64,000 nucleotides of DNA from positions 1 to 64,000 of the forward strand of contig NZ_FZOC01000005.1 of the NCBI RefSeq assembly GCF_900188225.1. Reading direction: 5' to 3'. The notes below the pieces were generated by a model, which was not told the DNA's origin, made no database searches, and saw only the letters and a program-made list of their open reading frames with translations. A program made the translations under genes and the position numbers. The stretch's first letter is position 1; each line of letters opens with the position of its first letter. Below, piece by piece: positions 1 through 8,649 of the stretch. The stretch is from Humidesulfovibrio mexicanus (GTDB lineage: Bacteria; Desulfobacterota; Desulfovibrionia; Desulfovibrionales; Desulfovibrionaceae).

Positions 1-1001
1 TAGGCGTAGCCCATGGCCACGCCAGAAATCATATCCTCACTCATGGTGACGCTGCCGCTGCTTGATCCCGTCTTGTACGCCCGGCCAGCGGTGTGGTAGC
101 TGCACGCCCCGAAATTGGCGGAATACGCACCGACCATATATGTTCCCGTGGCTGGAACTGTGTACGCCGCAGAGAGCGCGAACTGCTCCCATCCGCTGCC
201 CGTATGGCTAAAACCTCCCGACGCGACGACGGTATACGCTCCGGCTGCCGTGCGCTGAAACACGTAGATGACTCCGGTGCTGGAGGCCGTGGCATAGATG
301 CGCACATGCGTTACGACACGGCCATTGGCGATGACGACGGATGTATCCACGACAGTGTATCCGGAAACGTTGGGAGTGCCCGCGCTTATCGTCCCAGAAT
401 GGTCCACGCTGCTGGGGACCTGGTTGTGGTAGGCATGGCCGCTGGCGTCGTAGTACGCGCCGCTGCCCGAAAGCTCGTTGGTCGCCAGGGTCCAGATGCC
501 GCCTCGGGGCACCGGGCCGCTGGCGCGCCCAGCGGTGAGGTGCGCAACAAATGTGGACATCGCCGCGTTATCGCGGGCCAACGCATCGGACCAGCGGGCG
601 GCCGCGATGGCCGCCGCCACGTCCGCCGGGCTCATGGCCGTGGTGTTGTCCGTGCCCGCACGGGCTTGGTCAGTAGTGGACAGCTTGAGCACGCCCGCCA
701 CGGTCTCGCTGGCGGCGGGGATGGTGATGCCCGCGATAAGTTGGCGGATGTCCGCGTGGGCGGCGGCGGACTCATTATGCCCAGCCACGGCGTCCAGAAT
801 GAGCTTGAGGACGGCCTGGGTGAGTTGCGCGTCATCGCCTTTTACCAGTGCGATGCTTGCCGTCTCGATGAGCTTGGCCAAGTTCTCCTGCACATCGTTC
901 GCCCAGGCTGCCGTCATGATGGTGGCGGGTACGGCCGCCGCTGCCGAGCCTTCGGTGAACAGATGGCCAGATGTGGCCGTCGCATGGTCAATCCTGTGCA
1001 T
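1..1001 (-). CDS. Tail fibre protein, 3' end cut by window edge
   Basis: This frame stays open from an ATG at 1001 to the window edge, giving at least 333 residues. The N-terminal part (about 10-70) has the usual phage fibre layout: a FTEG segment, then PATIMTAAWANDVQENLAKLIE and a segment ending TQLTQAVLKL-like. The rest is rich in Gly, Ser and Thr with beta-type repeats. It would bind the host surface from the baseplate. The start overlaps the stop of the preceding gp48-like gene as TAATG, with GGAGG just upstream. Residues 270-333 carry a small-residue-rich receptor-end sequence. The C-terminus, and any chaperone gene, lie outside the window. Confidence 0.85.
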   Translation of the reverse strand, partial: MHRIDHATATSGHLFTEGSAAAAVPATIMTAAWANDVQENLAKLIETASIALVKGDDAQLTQAVLKLILDAVAGHNESAAAHADIRQLIAGITIPAASETVAGVLKLSTTDQARAGTDNTTAMSPADVAAAIAAARWSDALARDNAAMSTFVAHLTAGRASGPVPRGGIWTLATNELSGSGAYYDASGHAYHNQVPSSVDHSGTISAGTPNVSGYTVVDTSVVIANGRVVTHVRIYATASSTGVIYVFQRTAAGAYTVVASGGFSHTGSGWEQFALSAAYTVPATGTYMVGAYSANFGACSYHTAGRAYKTGSSSGSVTMSEDMISGVAMGYA

Positions 1002-1600
1002 TATTCCTCCTCTCCATACGCAACTTGCGCAATGGCATGGGCCGGGGCGCGGTCGCTGACCACGCATTCCAGCAGTTCGTCGCCCCATGTTGCCAGCGGT
1101 TCGCCCGCTGCGGATTGCCCCACCGTAAACCGGCGGACAAGCCCGGCCTGCACCCGCAATCGGAAGCAATGCCGCCAGTCACCATCATAAAGGCCGTCTC
1201 CGGCGCCGGACTGACCGACGCGGAACGGCCGGAATTCTTCAACCCGAGCATCCGGGTAGCCAAGGGTGGCGGCCAGCGTCACATAGTCGGCCGGGCGCTG
1301 GCCGCCGAGCTCCACAAGCTGTGCATGCACCGCGGCACGCCTGGCAGCCACCGTCTGAGCCGATGCTCCGCACACGCCCGGCAACCCGCACACGCGCTCC
1401 CAGTCGGGCAGCAATTCGGCGCTGGTGCGCGGGTCGCTTTCGGCCATCAGGCCATCAGCCCGCCCGTCCACCCTGGCCAACTCGTCGGCCTCGGCCCGCA
1501 GCAGCGCCCCCCAAATACTGTCAGGACTGCTGGGCAGAGCCGGACCTGGCGGTTGCAGGGCCAGCAACAGGGCGAGGTAATCGGAGCCGTTCATGCCCAT
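1001..1600 (-). CDS. Mu gp48-like baseplate wedge protein (DUF2313/YmfQ family)
   Basis: A 199-residue protein of the family found between the baseplate J-like protein and the fibre in Mu-type tails. It is expected to be part of the baseplate wedge and to help attach the fibres. Several in-frame ATGs exist. The one at 1600 lies six bases after GGAG and overlaps the stop of gp47 (ATGATG), so I prefer it. The N-terminal SDYLALLLALQPPGPALP and the middle WGALLRAEADELARVDGRA are typical of the family. It ends AYGEEE directly on the fibre start, so the two genes are translationally coupled. Confidence 0.85.
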   Translation of the reverse strand: MGMNGSDYLALLLALQPPGPALPSSPDSIWGALLRAEADELARVDGRADGLMAESDPRTSAELLPDWERVCGLPGVCGASAQTVAARRAAVHAQLVELGGQRPADYVTLAATLGYPDARVEEFRPFRVGQSGAGDGLYDGDWRHCFRLRVQAGLVRRFTVGQSAAGEPLATWGDELLECVVSDRAPAHAIAQVAYGEEE

Positions 1601-2658
1601 CATTCGCTCCAGGTGATGGCGCCAACGACCGCAAGTTCCCCTGTGGCGCATTCCACATTTGTCGTGGGGGAAAGCAGCACATGGTCGGTTTCGCCCGTGG
1701 CGAGGCTGATGGCCTCGCGGATGTGGCTGACGAGAATGGTCCCGCCAGGCGTTGCTTCGTCGCGCAACATATCGGCAAGTTCCGCGGTCACGGCCGCGCG
1801 CACGCTGGCCAAGTCCGGGGTGAGGCGGATGGAAAGGCCGAGGGGCCTGGATATGGGGGCCGCAACGTACACCTCCGCCGTGACCGGACGGAGGGTTTCC
1901 AGAATGGCCTGGGCCGCTGCGACATCTCCAGCCGCCGGAATACCGTCAGCGTAGGCGCCATCCATGCAAAAGCGCACCGTCACTGTGCCCGCGCCAAGCT
2001 CCTGCGGAGCCACCCAGGCGCGTGTGGCGCCGGGCACATGATCGAGCACCCACCGTGCGTAATCGTCGGCGGAGCCGCCCTTGGCTGGGGTCCGGATACG
2101 CAGCAGCAGTCGGGCGCGCAGAGCGGCATCGGTTTCATCATCGGCCCCGCCGGTGAGGCCGCTGGCGGCCGTCGCCTTGCTTTCCACTCCGGATATCGGT
2201 GACTCCAGGGCCAGCAGCACCCCGGCCCCGGCGTTGCCGACAGTCCCGGCCTGGCTGGCGGTAATCGCGACGTTTGCGATGCCGTCTACCAGCAGGGCTT
2301 CCTCGTCGGTGACATACACCGTCCCATCGGACCGCAGCACTATCGTTTCCGCTGGGATGGCCGCACCGCTCGCACCGGTAAACGTGGCCAAGCCGGTAGC
2401 CCGGGTGGCGGCCTGGCGCGCCAGCCCCCAGATGGAAGCCCAACGCTCCAGATGCTCGGTCTCGGCCGTGTCGGGCATAAGCTGCAGGGCCAGCCAGTCA
2501 AGATAGCCATACAACCCATGCACCGCAGCGGCCCGCACGGATGACAGCACACCGACAAGCGAGCGGCGCAGCGTAGGATCGGCTCCGGCAAGCCTGGCGG
2601 CGGTATCCGCCTGATCGCGCGAGATGAGGGTGGCGAGCGAGGGCCTGTCAAAACTCAT
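1600..2658 (-). CDS. Baseplate J-like protein (Mu gp47)
   Basis: A 352-residue baseplate protein of the J/gp47 family, which forms the wedge ring of contractile tails. The N-terminus (SFDRPSLATLISRDQAD) and the Gly/Ala-rich beta middle with GTVGNAGAGVLLALESPISGV followed by GGADDETDAALRARLLLRI are hallmark segments. The start at 2658 is preceded by GGAGG at seven bases and overlaps the gp46 stop as ATGA. A longer start five codons upstream lacks a ribosome site. The neighbours are gp46 and gp48, in the standard Mu order. Confidence 0.92.
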   Translation of the reverse strand: MSFDRPSLATLISRDQADTAARLAGADPTLRRSLVGVLSSVRAAAVHGLYGYLDWLALQLMPDTAETEHLERWASIWGLARQAATRATGLATFTGASGAAIPAETIVLRSDGTVYVTDEEALLVDGIANVAITASQAGTVGNAGAGVLLALESPISGVESKATAASGLTGGADDETDAALRARLLLRIRTPAKGGSADDYARWVLDHVPGATRAWVAPQELGAGTVTVRFCMDGAYADGIPAAGDVAAAQAILETLRPVTAEVYVAAPISRPLGLSIRLTPDLASVRAAVTAELADMLRDEATPGGTILVSHIREAISLATGETDHVLLSPTTNVECATGELAVVGAITWSE

Positions 2659-3101
2659 TTCATGGCCTCCCACAACAGAGTGTAACGGGTGTTCACCACG
2701 TCGCCGTTTGGCCGTTCGATACGGATGTCCAAGGCGAGAACACCATTTCCAGGGGCGGAGGCCTCAACCTGTACGGTCTTGGCCACCGCGTCCTTCACCA
2801 TCCAGTCCAGGGCCTCGGCGGCGTACTCCCGCGCGCGCTCCAACACCTCCGACAACTGTTTCTCCCGCGAGAGCAACCACAAACGTGATCCGGTCGAGTC
2901 GCCTGCCAGCCCGGAATAGGCGTCCGCCCACCAGCCGCGCCGGTCCGATGTCCCGTCCGGAATTTCATCATCGTCGCGCGCACGGGCGTCGAGAAACAGG
3001 GACAGGGTGACGGCCGTGACCAGACCGTCCTCCTTGGCCAGGTCGCCGCCCTGGATGCTCAGGTCACCGGAAAACGTCTTGAAGGCAACGGCGATATCCA
3101 T
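2655..3101 (-). CDS. Mu gp46-like baseplate protein
   Basis: A 148-residue protein of the gp46 family, a small baseplate wedge component equivalent in position to gpW/gp25-like proteins. Recognisable segments are an acidic stretch followed by GWWADAYSG and SRLWLLSREK, and a C-terminal region ending in RYTLLWEAMK. The gene lies three bases downstream of gp45 and overlaps gp47. The assignment rests on order and on the conserved WW and RLW motifs. Confidence 0.88.
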   Translation of the reverse strand: MDIAVAFKTFSGDLSIQGGDLAKEDGLVTAVTLSLFLDARARDDDEIPDGTSDRRGWWADAYSGLAGDSTGSRLWLLSREKQLSEVLERAREYAAEALDWMVKDAVAKTVQVEASAPGNGVLALDIRIERPNGDVVNTRYTLLWEAMK

Positions 3102-3104
3102 GGC

Positions 3105-3698
3105 CTAGCCCCCGACCGGCGAGCCGGTCGGCCCGCCGCCGTCGTTCTCCGGATGGACATGGCCGCGCAGAGACACGCTGCCCGCGAGGGCATCGGCATC
3201 GGTTGCGATGTTGCCCGTTGCATGCAGACTACCCTGGATGCTGGCCGAGGTCGCACCGCCGCCAGGCGCGATCATGGCAAAGGAAGGCGTTTCGAAGAGC
3301 ACCCTCGTGGTCGCCTTTACGTGTAAAGTCTCGGTGGAGACCTCAATGAGATGGCCGCGCTTGAGCACGACGCTGTCGCCTTCATCCGTGTAGAGCGCCA
3401 CCTCGCCGCCTTGAAGCCCCGTAAGTCGGTAGCGCCGGTCATCAACGGCCACCACAATGGCATTGGACCGGCACCCTGCAGCGGACAGCAACACAGCCTC
3501 GGCGCCGGGCAGCGGTACGCTGGTGAATCCGTATTGCTGCATGCGTTCGATGCGGCCCATGACCTCGTCGGCCAGGGCTTGCACCTGCAACTCCTGCAGC
3601 CCATCCGCATCAGCCACCATCTGCACAATGGCCCGGTTGACGAGCGTGGCCATCTTGCGGCGCAAGCCCTCGTGCATTTTCTGCAACGCGCGCATCAT
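3105..3698 (-). CDS. Baseplate spike/assembly protein V (Mu gp45)
   Basis: A 197-residue membrane-piercing spike protein. The N-terminal part is helical, the middle is an OB-like beta domain (AIVVAVDDRRYRL), and the C-terminus is a beta-helix tip with GHVHPENDGG. The HxH there matches the metal-binding apex seen in spike proteins of this family. The start at 3698 is chosen because GGAGG lies seven bases upstream and the ATG overlaps the gp44 stop (ATGATG). A TTG six bases upstream is also open. It acts at the end of the tail tube and would puncture the outer membrane. Confidence 0.9.
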   Translation of the reverse strand: MMRALQKMHEGLRRKMATLVNRAIVQMVADADGLQELQVQALADEVMGRIERMQQYGFTSVPLPGAEAVLLSAAGCRSNAIVVAVDDRRYRLTGLQGGEVALYTDEGDSVVLKRGHLIEVSTETLHVKATTRVLFETPSFAMIAPGGGATSASIQGSLHATGNIATDADALAGSVSLRGHVHPENDGGGPTGSPVGG

Positions 3699-4735
3699 GG
3701 CCAAACCTCCCCCTTGTCCTTCTCCGGCACGGGCAGCAGGCTGAACGCCTCCACAGGCTGAAGCGTCAGCTCGCAGCGCGTCCCCTGTTCATCGAGCAGA
3801 TAGGCCACGCCCACCATCAGCAGCGGTTCGTCGATGGACAACCATGTATCCCGAACAGGCACGGTCTGGCCGGGCTCCCAAAGTCCGTTGGCGTGCTTCC
3901 AGCCGCGTACCGTGTACGTGACGCGCCGCGAGCGGCCATAGCGCACGCTGGCCTCCCAGCGGGCACGTTCGCCAGCGCCTGCTCCCTCCACCTGGTCCTC
4001 GGCGATGATGGTCAACGGACGATGGCGCGGCACGCGGGAGTCGTTCGCGGAGCCCTTGGAATGCGCCGCCGCGCCTCCCCAGCCGTCCAGACCGACGCTT
4101 TGCCCCTTCACCGTGTATGTGCTGAACCGATCGCGTAGAGAAAACGAGGCCTTGCAGCCAAGCACATTCTTGCCGAGTTCCAGCACCGTGGCCACGCGCG
4201 CGCCCTGGCCCGCCCGCGTGATGAGCAATCGGCCATGCCCATCCGTGACGAGCAGCACGGCCCGCACCCTGGCGGCCGCCTCAAGAGTTTCGTAGACGCT
4301 GTCGCCCTCATTGTTCTTGAGCTGAGAGAAAGGCTTGCCCGTATCACACTGGGCGAGCACCTCGATGCCGAAGGGACGGCACAAGGCTTTGGCCACAGGC
4401 AGCAGCCCGCGCCCCGCCCATTGCGTCGAAGGCGCCGAGCAGTCCACCAGGTCAGCGGTCTTGTCCCGGCCACTCACCGACAGGCCATGCTCCTTCGCGT
4501 CATAGGAGGGCATGACGTCGTCGACGTAGCCAGTGATGACGGGCTCGCCATCCACCAGCACCCGGCAGCGCGCGCCGGGCGCGATGGGCCGGGGGATGTC
4601 CTGACCGGGCCAGCGCTCTGTAAGGGCCAGCTCAAAGCTGCCGGCCACCTGTTCAAGGCCGCGCCGGATCACTATGGACGCCCAGCCGCCATAGAGCATG
4701 TCGCCCACTTCAAGCCGCACGTCATACGAAGGCAT
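3695..4735 (-). CDS. Baseplate hub protein (Mu gp44, gpP-like)
   Basis: A 346-residue hub protein of the gp44/gpD family, which sits between the tail tube and the spike. The N-terminus has MPSYDVRLEVGDMLYGGW and a beta domain with RCRVLVDGEPVITGYVDDV. The C-terminal half holds the lysozyme-like-fold hub region with LEAAARVRAVLLVTDGHG. The reading frame is open far upstream, but the sequence before 4735 lies over gp43 and is not family-like. The ATG at 4735 has GGAGG about ten bases upstream and overlaps the end of gp43 by 14 bases. Confidence 0.9.
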   Translation of the reverse strand: MPSYDVRLEVGDMLYGGWASIVIRRGLEQVAGSFELALTERWPGQDIPRPIAPGARCRVLVDGEPVITGYVDDVMPSYDAKEHGLSVSGRDKTADLVDCSAPSTQWAGRGLLPVAKALCRPFGIEVLAQCDTGKPFSQLKNNEGDSVYETLEAAARVRAVLLVTDGHGRLLITRAGQGARVATVLELGKNVLGCKASFSLRDRFSTYTVKGQSVGLDGWGGAAAHSKGSANDSRVPRHRPLTIIAEDQVEGAGAGERARWEASVRYGRSRRVTYTVRGWKHANGLWEPGQTVPVRDTWLSIDEPLLMVGVAYLLDEQGTRCELTLQPVEAFSLLPVPEKDKGEVWP

Positions 4736-5918
4736 CGGCAAGCACCTCCAGGGTTGTCCCGCCCGGCACAGCGCCGGGATGGCGCACATGGTTGCGCGCC
4801 GTGATTTCCCCCTCGCGTGTGGCGTCGCCATACAACTGGTGGGCGATGACCACGGCCGGAGTTGTGGTGGGCAATCTGTATGAGGACAGACGCGGCAAGG
4901 CCGCGGCGCGTGTTCCCAGGTCCTCCACAACGGCGGCGCGCAAGTCCGCCAACTGTGGGTACATGGAATCCGAAGCCTCCAGGGCCGCGTTTTCAATGGC
5001 CTCGCAGACGGCGTCGCGCGTGGCCAGGGCGTCATCCGCCGAGGCGTACTCTGTGCCCGAGGCGGCGCGTGCCGCGCTGGCGATGGCCGCCACCTGCACA
5101 AGGGAATCCAGTGCCTGCAGGTTGGCCAGACTCTGTGCGCCCAGGGCGGACGTCGGCGAACTGCCCGCATAGCCGCAACCGCGTGCGGAAATATCCCCCT
5201 TTGCCAGAGCAAGGGCCACGGAGGAGCTTGTCGTAGGGTCGAGTCCGGCCAGCCCGCTGAACAGGCCGGTGATCCATCCGGCCAGACAGGACGGCTCGCC
5301 CCACAGGCTGGAGAGAATGTCCTTGGCCATTTTGAGTTCAGAAAAAGGAGCGCCCACCATGCTTTTGACGCCGCCGAGGAGCTGATCCAGCCCGGCCTTG
5401 GACGTTGTGAGCAGGCGCAGCGGACCGGCGATGCTGAACCTCCCCGAAAAGTCCGTTTCCGCCTTCTTTGTCGCATTCTCTGAGGCCTGGTCCACAACCC
5501 AGGCCGTGTCCTTTTTCGAATCGGGCTCAAGCTCGGCCCCCGCTTCGACGAACACCACGGTGAAGCGGGCCATGCCCCCCTCCCGCGTGGATTCGCGCAG
5601 GCGACCGCCATCGCGCGCGCAGACCTCCAGCGTGCCAAGGTACGGGTGGACAAGCTCGCCGGGGCCGCCCTTCTCAAGGGCTTCGCGGAGGCGGTCGCGC
5701 GCGTCCATGTAGTCCGTGCCTATGACGAGGAGTTCCAGAGTGTACTCACGCGCCTTGCGGCCGAGGTCCTCCGTGTAGGGGGTGTCGCGCAGCGGGTATT
5801 CGTGCGTGGCCGTGCGGCGGCCAAAAGCCGTGTCGTGGCTATCCACCTTGAAGGGCACGCCGCGGAATGAACCGGGGCGCAGCTTGTCACGCCAACTGGA
5901 TGCGGTCTCGGCGGCCAT
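4722..5918 (-). CDS. DNA circularisation/tail protein N (Mu gp43)
   Basis: A 398-residue protein with the DNA-circularisation N-terminal domain: SSWRDKLRPGSFRGVPFKVD followed by HEYPLRDTPYTEDLGRKA and DYMDARDRLREAL. Despite the family name it is a tail protein, located between the tape measure and the hub, and is thought to help tail-tube initiation at the baseplate. The C-terminal half is Ala-rich and helical. Its first base overlaps the tape-measure stop (5918-5920), and its last 14 bases overlap the hub gene. Confidence 0.9.
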   Translation of the reverse strand: MAAETASSWRDKLRPGSFRGVPFKVDSHDTAFGRRTATHEYPLRDTPYTEDLGRKAREYTLELLVIGTDYMDARDRLREALEKGGPGELVHPYLGTLEVCARDGGRLRESTREGGMARFTVVFVEAGAELEPDSKKDTAWVVDQASENATKKAETDFSGRFSIAGPLRLLTTSKAGLDQLLGGVKSMVGAPFSELKMAKDILSSLWGEPSCLAGWITGLFSGLAGLDPTTSSSVALALAKGDISARGCGYAGSSPTSALGAQSLANLQALDSLVQVAAIASAARAASGTEYASADDALATRDAVCEAIENAALEASDSMYPQLADLRAAVVEDLGTRAAALPRLSSYRLPTTTPAVVIAHQLYGDATREGEITARNHVRHPGAVPGGTTLEVLADAFV

Positions 5919-7789
5919 CAGTGCGCCCCCATGTAGAGGCCGGTGTCGACATCGGCGGTGAAGCCCTTGGTGCGCACCTCGCGCACGGCGGCCGGGCCGG
6001 TGACCTCAATGCGCAAATGGGCGTCCTTGGCGTTCACCGCGTCGGCGATGTCCTTTGGCGTCAACTTCTCCGCCAGGGCCTCTCCGCCGAATTTGCCCGC
6101 CATGTAGCCCACGGCTCCGCCCAGCAGCCCGCCGATGGCCGTGCCCAAACCAGGCGCAATGGCCGTGCCGATGGCCGCCCCGATCTTGGCCCCGCCCAAG
6201 CCACCGGCCAGGCCGCCCACGCCTCCGGCTGTGGTCTGCACCTTCTGCCCCGTGGTGGCGTTGCGGTCGGTCCAGGCGTTGTACATCTCGTAGCCGGTGC
6301 CGGCCACGGCCAGCGCGACGCCGATGCGCCCGCCCCACTTGGTAAGCCTGGCCAGCTTCCCCGCCCGGTTGCCCGTCTTGGCAAAGCCTTCGCCGATTCC
6401 ACCCCCGACGCCACCGCCTGTGGCGGTCAACCCGCCTCCTGGCATATTCACCACATAGACAGGCGTCACCCCGGCGAATTCCTGGAGCGCCTTTCCCGTG
6501 GCCACCCCAGCGCCCATACCCCCGACCTTCTGAAGCAGCTTGCCGCCGCCCTTGACCAGGCCGAAGCCAATCCCCGCCGCCGCAGCTCCGCCCGCAAGCA
6601 ATTGCTCACCGCTGAGCTTACGCTCATCCAACAGGTGCTTGATGGCCCCCTGGATGGTCTCGTTTACGGGCTTGGCGAAGCCGTCAGCAGCCTGCCGAAG
6701 CGCAGCCTTCAGGCGCGCAACCTGGTCAACGGAGTTGGCCAGCGCGTCGGGGAGGTCTTTGGTGATCGCACCGTTCGCCTTCTCAATTTGGCTGATCATC
6801 GCCCGCATCTCTGCGATGGCGTTACCTTTGAGCACCGACGAGCCCAAGCCCTTCTTTGTGTCCAGGTCGGCGTCTCCAAATGCGGCATCAATGAACCGAT
6901 CCCGCTGGGCGTCGGTGGTCGCCTTTTTGTATTTCGCGGAGATATCCTCGAGGACATCTATGGCCGCGCGCCGTTCTCCCTTGGCGTCATAAAACTTGAC
7001 CCCGGTGGCCTGACTCGCCTTCTTTTGGTAGTCCAAATTGGTAAACAGCCGCAGAGTCGAAGAGGCAAGGGTGCGAAGCCTGTCGGGACTCTTTTCGATC
7101 AAGGACAGCTTTTCCACGAACCCAAGCGCTTGTCCAAATGACATGCCCGCAGCCTTGGCGTCCTGGCCAATGCCCGCAATAATGCCGGAGAGGTCCTCCA
7201 ATTCGGCATTTCCAAGTCGGCCAGCAACAGTCATTTGGTCCAGTAGCTGCGCCGCCTGACCTGCCTTGCTCAAATCGAATTGGAAGGCCTCACCAGCCAC
7301 GGTGAGCCCATCGGACAAGACTTTCGCGTTTGCCCCTGTGACAGCCATGGCTTTGTTGATCGGCCCGATGGTGGCCAAGGCCTTGTCCCATTCCATGCCC
7401 GACGCGACCAAGGCGTTGAAGCCCACGAGCAGGTCGTCTACGGACTGGCCGGTTTCTTTGGCCATTTCGAGCAGTTCCCGGCGCAGGGCGGCAGCAGCCT
7501 GCCTCGTTGCCCCGGCAGTCTGCGTGACGCGGATCAGGCTCTTGTCGAGCTGCGCGGAATCAGCGACAGCGCGGTACGACTTGAAAGCAACGCCCGCACC
7601 CGCCAATGCAGCCGAGTATTTCCCCGCCAGGGAATCCAAACCACGCCCGACCGCCGATACTGACCGAGAGAGCAGGCCCATATCCCGTGTGCCGGAACGG
7701 GCGAGACCGCCCAGGGCGGCCTCGTTGCGCCGGGCCTGGGCGGCCAGATTGCCAGTCAGGTCGAGGATGACGGATGCGCGCATGGTCAT
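5918..7789 (-). CDS. Tail tape measure protein
   Basis: A 623-residue tape measure protein that sets tail length inside the tube. The TP901-type core lies at about 85-300 (SLIRVTQTAGATRQAAAAL, then KETGQSVDDLLVGFNALVA). A Gly/Ala-rich hydrophobic segment at about 515-580 resembles the membrane-insertion region common in these proteins. The ATG at 7789 overlaps the stop of the frameshifted chaperone extension (ATGA). An ATG six bases further in is an alternative start. At about 1.9 kb it predicts a short to medium contractile tail. Confidence 0.93.
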   Translation of the reverse strand: MTMRASVILDLTGNLAAQARRNEAALGGLARSGTRDMGLLSRSVSAVGRGLDSLAGKYSAALAGAGVAFKSYRAVADSAQLDKSLIRVTQTAGATRQAAAALRRELLEMAKETGQSVDDLLVGFNALVASGMEWDKALATIGPINKAMAVTGANAKVLSDGLTVAGEAFQFDLSKAGQAAQLLDQMTVAGRLGNAELEDLSGIIAGIGQDAKAAGMSFGQALGFVEKLSLIEKSPDRLRTLASSTLRLFTNLDYQKKASQATGVKFYDAKGERRAAIDVLEDISAKYKKATTDAQRDRFIDAAFGDADLDTKKGLGSSVLKGNAIAEMRAMISQIEKANGAITKDLPDALANSVDQVARLKAALRQAADGFAKPVNETIQGAIKHLLDERKLSGEQLLAGGAAAAGIGFGLVKGGGKLLQKVGGMGAGVATGKALQEFAGVTPVYVVNMPGGGLTATGGGVGGGIGEGFAKTGNRAGKLARLTKWGGRIGVALAVAGTGYEMYNAWTDRNATTGQKVQTTAGGVGGLAGGLGGAKIGAAIGTAIAPGLGTAIGGLLGGAVGYMAGKFGGEALAEKLTPKDIADAVNAKDAHLRIEVTGPAAVREVRTKGFTADVDTGLYMGAH

Positions 7790-8281
7790 TGACGTTTTCC
7801 TTTCTGGATCTTTTCAAGGCCTTCAAGGTACCGGAACAGGCGGGGCAGCGGCAGCCGGGACAACTCGCCCTCGCTCCAGCCGGTTTTCACGGCCAGGATC
7901 AGGACCAGCGCCCGGACATTACTCGCCAGCCCCGGAATCTCGCCCCCGTGCGCTCAAGGCCTCCCCGGCCGCGGCATCGTCCAGCGCCTCGGCCGCGTCC
8001 TGCAGGGCGCGCATGTCGCGCGGGCTCAGCTTGTGGAGATCCTGCAAGGAGAACGGCCCCTGCATGTTGCCGATGCGCACGATCTGCCGACGCAACATGC
8101 CCGCGCCCGAAAGCGTGGGGCTGGAGACCAGGCGCGGCCCTTCCTTGGTGTAGACCAGCTTCTCGCTCTCCTCGTGGGCTTCGATGATGTCGCCGCAGGT
8201 GGACGCCCGCAACACGGCTTCCTTGAGCACGTCTTCGCCGATGGCCAGGCCGTCCATGAGGGTGAGGGTGAGGGTGTTCAT
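7786..8281 (-). CDS. Tail assembly chaperone long form, made by a -2 ribosomal frameshift
   Basis: The gp41-like frame contains GGGGGCGA (7940-7947), the octamer I recall from Mu tail chaperones. Frame-0 codons there are CGG GGG CGA. Slipping back two bases re-pairs tRNA-Gly perfectly on GGG and continues as GEIPGLASNVRALVLILAV and then TGWSEGELSRLPLPRLFRYL, stopping at 7786. The product would have 113 + 52 = 165 residues. The extension has no start codon of its own, ends in an ATGA overlap with the tape measure, and is protein-like with a WSEGEL motif. A -1 shift would give only a handful of codons. The long form is expected to load the tape measure. Confidence 0.82.
7919..8281 (-). CDS. Tail assembly chaperone short form (Mu gp41-like)
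   Basis: A 120-residue tail assembly protein located between the tail tube and the tape measure. It starts MNTLTLTLMDGL at 8281, three bases after the tube stop, with GAGG upstream. The family sequence includes a helical centre with GPFSLQDLHKLSPRDMRALQ. Its 3' end contains the slippery octamer GGGGGCGA that gives rise to the longer form. In contractile and siphophage tails the short and long forms together coat the tape measure during assembly and are absent from mature particles. Confidence 0.88.
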   Translation of the reverse strand: MNTLTLTLMDGLAIGEDVLKEAVLRASTCGDIIEAHEESEKLVYTKEGPRLVSSPTLSGAGMLRRQIVRIGNMQGPFSLQDLHKLSPRDMRALQDAAEALDDAAAGEALSARGRDSGAGE

Positions 8282-8283
8282 GG

Positions 8284-8640
8284 CTAGGCCTCGTCGCAGC
8301 TGATGGCGGAGAATTTGAGCTCCACGGTGCCGTCCTTGGCGTCCAGCTTGGGCGGCTCGGTCACGAAGGCCTCGCGCAGGACGAACTTCGCGCCGGTGTC
8401 GCATTCAAAGCTCAAGGTGGCGCTGGTGATGGCCCCGAGCTTTTTGAGCGAGGTGTCCGCCGTGTGGTAGACCTTGCAGGTGACCTCCGGGGCCTGGGTG
8501 TCCTCGGAGAAGCCCCACACCTTGCCCGCGCCCACCTTGGGCTCGCGCTTCTCACCGCCTGTGTCCAGGGTGGCGCCGGGCGCGGTGCGCAGCTCGGTGC
8601 CGTCGACGCGGATGGTTGCCTTGCCGGTGATCTGGGTCAT
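8284..8640 (-). CDS. Tail tube protein (Mu gp40/M-like)
   Basis: A 118-residue tail tube protein that polymerises inside the sheath. The N-terminus MTQITGKATIRVDGTELRT and the beta-rich middle with VTCKVYHTADTSLKKLG match the Mu-type tube family in sequence and length. AGGAGG lies five bases before the ATG. The gene sits ten bases downstream of the sheath gene and three upstream of the chaperone, as expected for this module. Confidence 0.92.
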   Translation of the reverse strand: MTQITGKATIRVDGTELRTAPGATLDTGGEKREPKVGAGKVWGFSEDTQAPEVTCKVYHTADTSLKKLGAITSATLSFECDTGAKFVLREAFVTEPPKLDAKDGTVELKFSAISCDEA

Positions 8641-8649
8641 TGCGTCCTC

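Noticed and set aside
7919-7945. A -1 frameshift at the tail chaperone
   Set aside because: The -1 frame stops after a few codons. Only the -2 (equivalently +1) frame gives a protein-like extension, and the octamer favours -2.
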